From: Leisingera sp. ANG1
GTDB taxonomy: Bacteria > Pseudomonadota > Alphaproteobacteria > Rhodobacterales > Rhodobacteraceae
Length of the DNA: 64,000 nucleotides
Direction of reading: 5' to 3'
Assembly: GCF_000203975.2 (NCBI RefSeq)
Contig: NZ_AFCF02000012.1
Span: 1 to 64,000 of the forward strand
Shown: piece by piece, positions 61,542 to 64,000 of the stretch
Numbering within the stretch: the stretch's first letter is position 1
How the letters are laid out: every line of letters begins with the position of its first letter
The notes under the pieces: model-generated
Told to the model about the DNA's origin: nothing
Database searches by the model: none
The model's input: only the letters and a program-made list of their open reading frames with translations
Position numbers and translations under genes: made by a program

Positions 61542-63200
61542 ATGTCAATAAAACCTCCTTTAACGGATTTGCCGATCGGCACATCCGACAGCGGATTCTA
61601 CCGGGGCTTTAGCCAGATCGTTACCATTTCCTCCAAGCTGATGATCGGTGGGCTGGTGGTCTGGGCCATTGCCTTTCCCGAACAGTCGGGAGCAGTACTG
61701 AACTCGATCAACGGCTTCATACTTGCCTCCTTCGGCGCCTGGTACATCTGGACCGTGGCGCTGTTTGTGCTGTGTTGCATCGCACTGGCAATCTGGCCGA
61801 CTGCCGGACGGCTCAAGCTGGGCCAGCAGGGTGACGCACCCGAGTTCTCCAACTTCTCCTGGTTCTCGATGATGTTCGGCGCAGGTATCGGGGTCGGCAT
61901 GCTAACCTGGGCGGTGGCCGAGCCGATCTACCACTGGAACAACAACCCGGAAGTGATCCAGGGCCTGACCAATGGCGGCACCGCGGACAATATCCGCATG
62001 GCTTACAAGTGGTCTTTCCTGCATTGGGGCCTGGGCGCCTGGGCCTGCTATGCCATTGCCGGGCTGGCGCTGGGATTCTTCAGCTACCGCCGCGGCCTGC
62101 CGCTGACCATGCGCTCCTCGCTGACGCCGCTGTTCGGCGCCCGCCTCTCCGGCTCCATCGGCCATCTGGTGGATATCGTCGCCGTTGTCGCCACCATCCT
62201 CGGCGTGGCGCAGACCCTGGGCTTCGGGGTGGAGCAGTTTGTCTCCGGCCTTACCCGTATCGGCATTACCGGGCTGACCAATGACGCAGGCACCGCCAAC
62301 ACCACCGGCGTGCTGGTGGCCATCGTGGTGATTATGGCCGCCTCCACCGCCTCGGCGCTGTCGGGCGTCGGCAAGGGCATCAAATGGCTGTCCAACTTGA
62401 ACATGGTGCTGAGCATCGCGCTCTTGAGCTTCTTCCTGCTGTTCGGCTCCACCTTCTTTGGCCTCCAGGCGCTGGTCGTTGGCCTCTGGGATTACTTGAT
62501 TGCTCTCCCGGACATGAGCTTTCGCGTCTGGACCGGTGACGGAAACCCGGACAGCGTCGCATCGAAACTGGAAGGCTGGCAGGGCAGCTGGTCGGTGTTC
62601 TATTGGGCCTGGTGGATCGCCTTTGCGCCCTTTGTCGGCTTGTTCCTGGCCCGCATATCCAAGGGCCGCACGATCCGCGAGTTCGTGCTTGGCGCGATGA
62701 TCGTGCCGTCGCTGATGTGTTTCGTCTGGTTCACCTGGGCCGGCGGCACAGCCATCGACCTGGAACTGCAGGGCGGCGCAGGCGGCCAAATCTCCGGCGC
62801 ACCGGATGGCGACAAGATCTTCGCCATGGTACAATACATGCTGTCGCCTTGGCTGGGCTGGGCGATGTCTGTGATGATCGTGGTTCTGCTGATGACCTAC
62901 CTGGTGACCACGGCTGACAGTGCGGTGCTGATCGTCAACACCATCAACGCCGCCGGCGACGAAGGCCCCAAGGCCCGCCCGCATATCCTGTTCTGGGGTG
63001 TGGCGCTGGGTGCGGTGGTCACAGCGCTCTTGCTGGTCGGGGGCCTGAAGGCAATCCAGACCGCGATGGTGATCGGCGCCCTGCCCTTCTCGGTGGTGAT
63101 GGTGCTGCAATGCGCGGCGCTGATCAAGGCGATCTACAACGACGGCCGCCGCGCCCAAGCAGGCGTGGCCGCCACGGCAACCCAGGAGCCCGCTGAATAA
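61542..63200 (+). CDS. BCCT family transporter (second copy)
   Basis: A 552-aa BCCT carrier. It shares FSNFSWFSMMFGAGIGVGML, the aromatic helix SVFYWAWWIAFAPFVGLFLA and ISKGRTIREF with the first carrier. It starts MSIKPPLTDLPIGTSDSGFY, close to the first copy. A peptide-type binding protein follows. The substrate is probably a betaine or related quaternary compound. Confidence 0.9.
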   Translation: MSIKPPLTDLPIGTSDSGFYRGFSQIVTISSKLMIGGLVVWAIAFPEQSGAVLNSINGFILASFGAWYIWTVALFVLCCIALAIWPTAGRLKLGQQGDAPEFSNFSWFSMMFGAGIGVGMLTWAVAEPIYHWNNNPEVIQGLTNGGTADNIRMAYKWSFLHWGLGAWACYAIAGLALGFFSYRRGLPLTMRSSLTPLFGARLSGSIGHLVDIVAVVATILGVAQTLGFGVEQFVSGLTRIGITGLTNDAGTANTTGVLVAIVVIMAASTASALSGVGKGIKWLSNLNMVLSIALLSFFLLFGSTFFGLQALVVGLWDYLIALPDMSFRVWTGDGNPDSVASKLEGWQGSWSVFYWAWWIAFAPFVGLFLARISKGRTIREFVLGAMIVPSLMCFVWFTWAGGTAIDLELQGGAGGQISGAPDGDKIFAMVQYMLSPWLGWAMSVMIVVLLMTYLVTTADSAVLIVNTINAAGDEGPKARPHILFWGVALGAVVTALLLVGGLKAIQTAMVIGALPFSVVMVLQCAALIKAIYNDGRRAQAGVAATATQEPAE

Positions 63201-63316
63201 GGCATCTCCCCAGGGGCGGCGGCCAGCGGGCAGGGCTGCCGATCCATTCTCCAGACTGCTGCCCGCACCTTTTCGTGTGCCGGACACAGCAATAAACAGC
63301 AATAACAGGAAGCAAA

Positions 63317-64000
63317 ATGACCAAATACTACAACAGGGAAACCCTCCACCCCGCGGCTCTGATGCACGCAGAGGAGGCGGCGCAAGGCAAGCTGGACCGC
63401 CGCGAATTCCTGAGCCGGGCAACCGCACTGGGGGTCACTGCCTCTGCAGCCTACGGGATGATCGGCCTCAGCCAGCCGGTGCAGGCGGCGGCCAATGCGC
63501 AGCAAGGCGGCACCATCCGCATCCAGCAGGTGGTGCGCGCGCTGCTGGATCCGCCGCTGTTCAACTGGCCGCAGCTGGGCAACCTGGTGCGCGGCTATCT
63601 GGAATATCTGGTGCAGTACAACGCCGACGGCACCTTTGAACCCCGCCTCCTGGAAAGCTGGGAAGTCAACGAAGACGCCACCGAATATCTGCTGCACATC
63701 CGCCCCGGCGTGAACTGGAACGACGGCCGCGGCACCCTGACCGCCAAGGACGTCGCCTATAACTTTGCCCGCTGGTGCGATGGCAAATGGGAAGGCAACT
63801 CGATGGCGGCCCGCATGGGCTCCCTGCAGAACGAGGCCGGCGACGGCCCGGCTGAGGGCGCGCTGGAAATCGTTGACGACCTGACCCTGAAACTGAAACT
63901 GACCCGCCCGGACATCACCATCATCCCGGCGGTGACCGAATACCCCGCCGCCATCGTGCCGGACGGCTGGTCTGGCGATCCGGGCGCCGATCCCGTAGGC
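63317..64000 (+). CDS. Family 5 (peptide-type) ABC binding protein, 3' end cut by window
   Basis: 228 codons are visible. A Tat signal (DRREFLSRATALGVTASAAY) precedes GGTIRIQQVVRALLDPPLFN, and LVQYNADGTFEPRLLESWEV begins the SBP_bac_5 fold. AGGA precedes the ATG. Such proteins bind oligopeptides, opines or other large solutes. It follows the BCCT gene by about 115 bp and may serve the same nutrient. The C-terminal part is missing. Confidence 0.85.
   Translation, partial: MTKYYNRETLHPAALMHAEEAAQGKLDRREFLSRATALGVTASAAYGMIGLSQPVQAAANAQQGGTIRIQQVVRALLDPPLFNWPQLGNLVRGYLEYLVQYNADGTFEPRLLESWEVNEDATEYLLHIRPGVNWNDGRGTLTAKDVAYNFARWCDGKWEGNSMAARMGSLQNEAGDGPAEGALEIVDDLTLKLKLTRPDITIIPAVTEYPAAIVPDGWSGDPGADPVG

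Noticed and set aside
61902-63428. Minus-strand 508-codon frame opposite the second BCCT gene
   Set aside because: His/Gly/Arg-rich shadow; the carrier on the plus strand has all family motifs.

Overview
The window is 64 kb of GC-rich DNA from an alphaproteobacterium, most likely a marine Rhodobacteraceae member (Roseobacter group). This is inferred from a zinc-free S4 protein, a Hint-domain protein of the kind common in that family, BCCT carriers, an AepXVW-type phosphonate transporter and a complete quinohemoprotein amine dehydrogenase operon. No tRNA, rRNA or CRISPR array was seen. One intact insertion sequence is present and there is no sign of a prophage.

Layout. 1-5.9 kb: the 5' part of an unknown protein with a peptidoglycan-binding-like start, a class V aminotransferase divergent from an Lrp regulator, a secreted PA14-like protein, rpsD and a Hint-domain protein. 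6.0-9.4 kb: the divergent oxyR/katG peroxide pair. 9.5-18.4 kb: a six-gene minus-strand catabolic operon (aldehyde dehydrogenase, M19-like protein, unknown 562-aa protein, DUF3726-like protein, Ldh-family oxidoreductase, BCCT carrier) with a divergent LysR regulator. Its substrate is unknown, and it is the best candidate for an undescribed pathway. 18.4-21.5 kb: an ABC importer behind a cobalamin riboswitch. 21.7-26.6 kb: an orphan chemotaxis set (soluble triple-PAS receptor, CheR, CheD, triple CheW). 26.7-31.0 kb: the aepXVW phosphonate transporter. 31.8-33.3 kb: a GDSL-RTX secreted esterase. 33.7-37.0 kb: a MacAB-like efflux system. 37.1-38.7 kb: two paralogous small secreted proteins and a LuxR-type regulator.

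39.0-44.9 kb holds divergent ubiDX and ubiTUV-nnrS, an oxygen-independent ubiquinone set joined to a nitric-oxide-associated membrane protein. A perfect CRP/FNR-type palindrome lies between the two arms. 45.5-59.0 kb is the amine-oxidation island: an AraC regulator divergent from qhpG-A-D-C-B-F-E-R, followed by an aldehyde dehydrogenase and an acyl-CoA synthetase. Together these could take a primary amine through aldehyde and acid to acyl-CoA. A 21-bp-phased direct repeat upstream of qhpG looks like the AraC-family operator. 59.3-60.5 kb is an IS3-family element with 4-bp target duplications. 60.5-64 kb is a LysR regulator divergent from a second BCCT carrier and a Tat-exported peptide-type binding protein cut by the window edge.

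Many operons use ATGA or GTGA stop-start overlaps, which fixes several start sites. Functions come from motifs and family knowledge read by eye; no database search was run.
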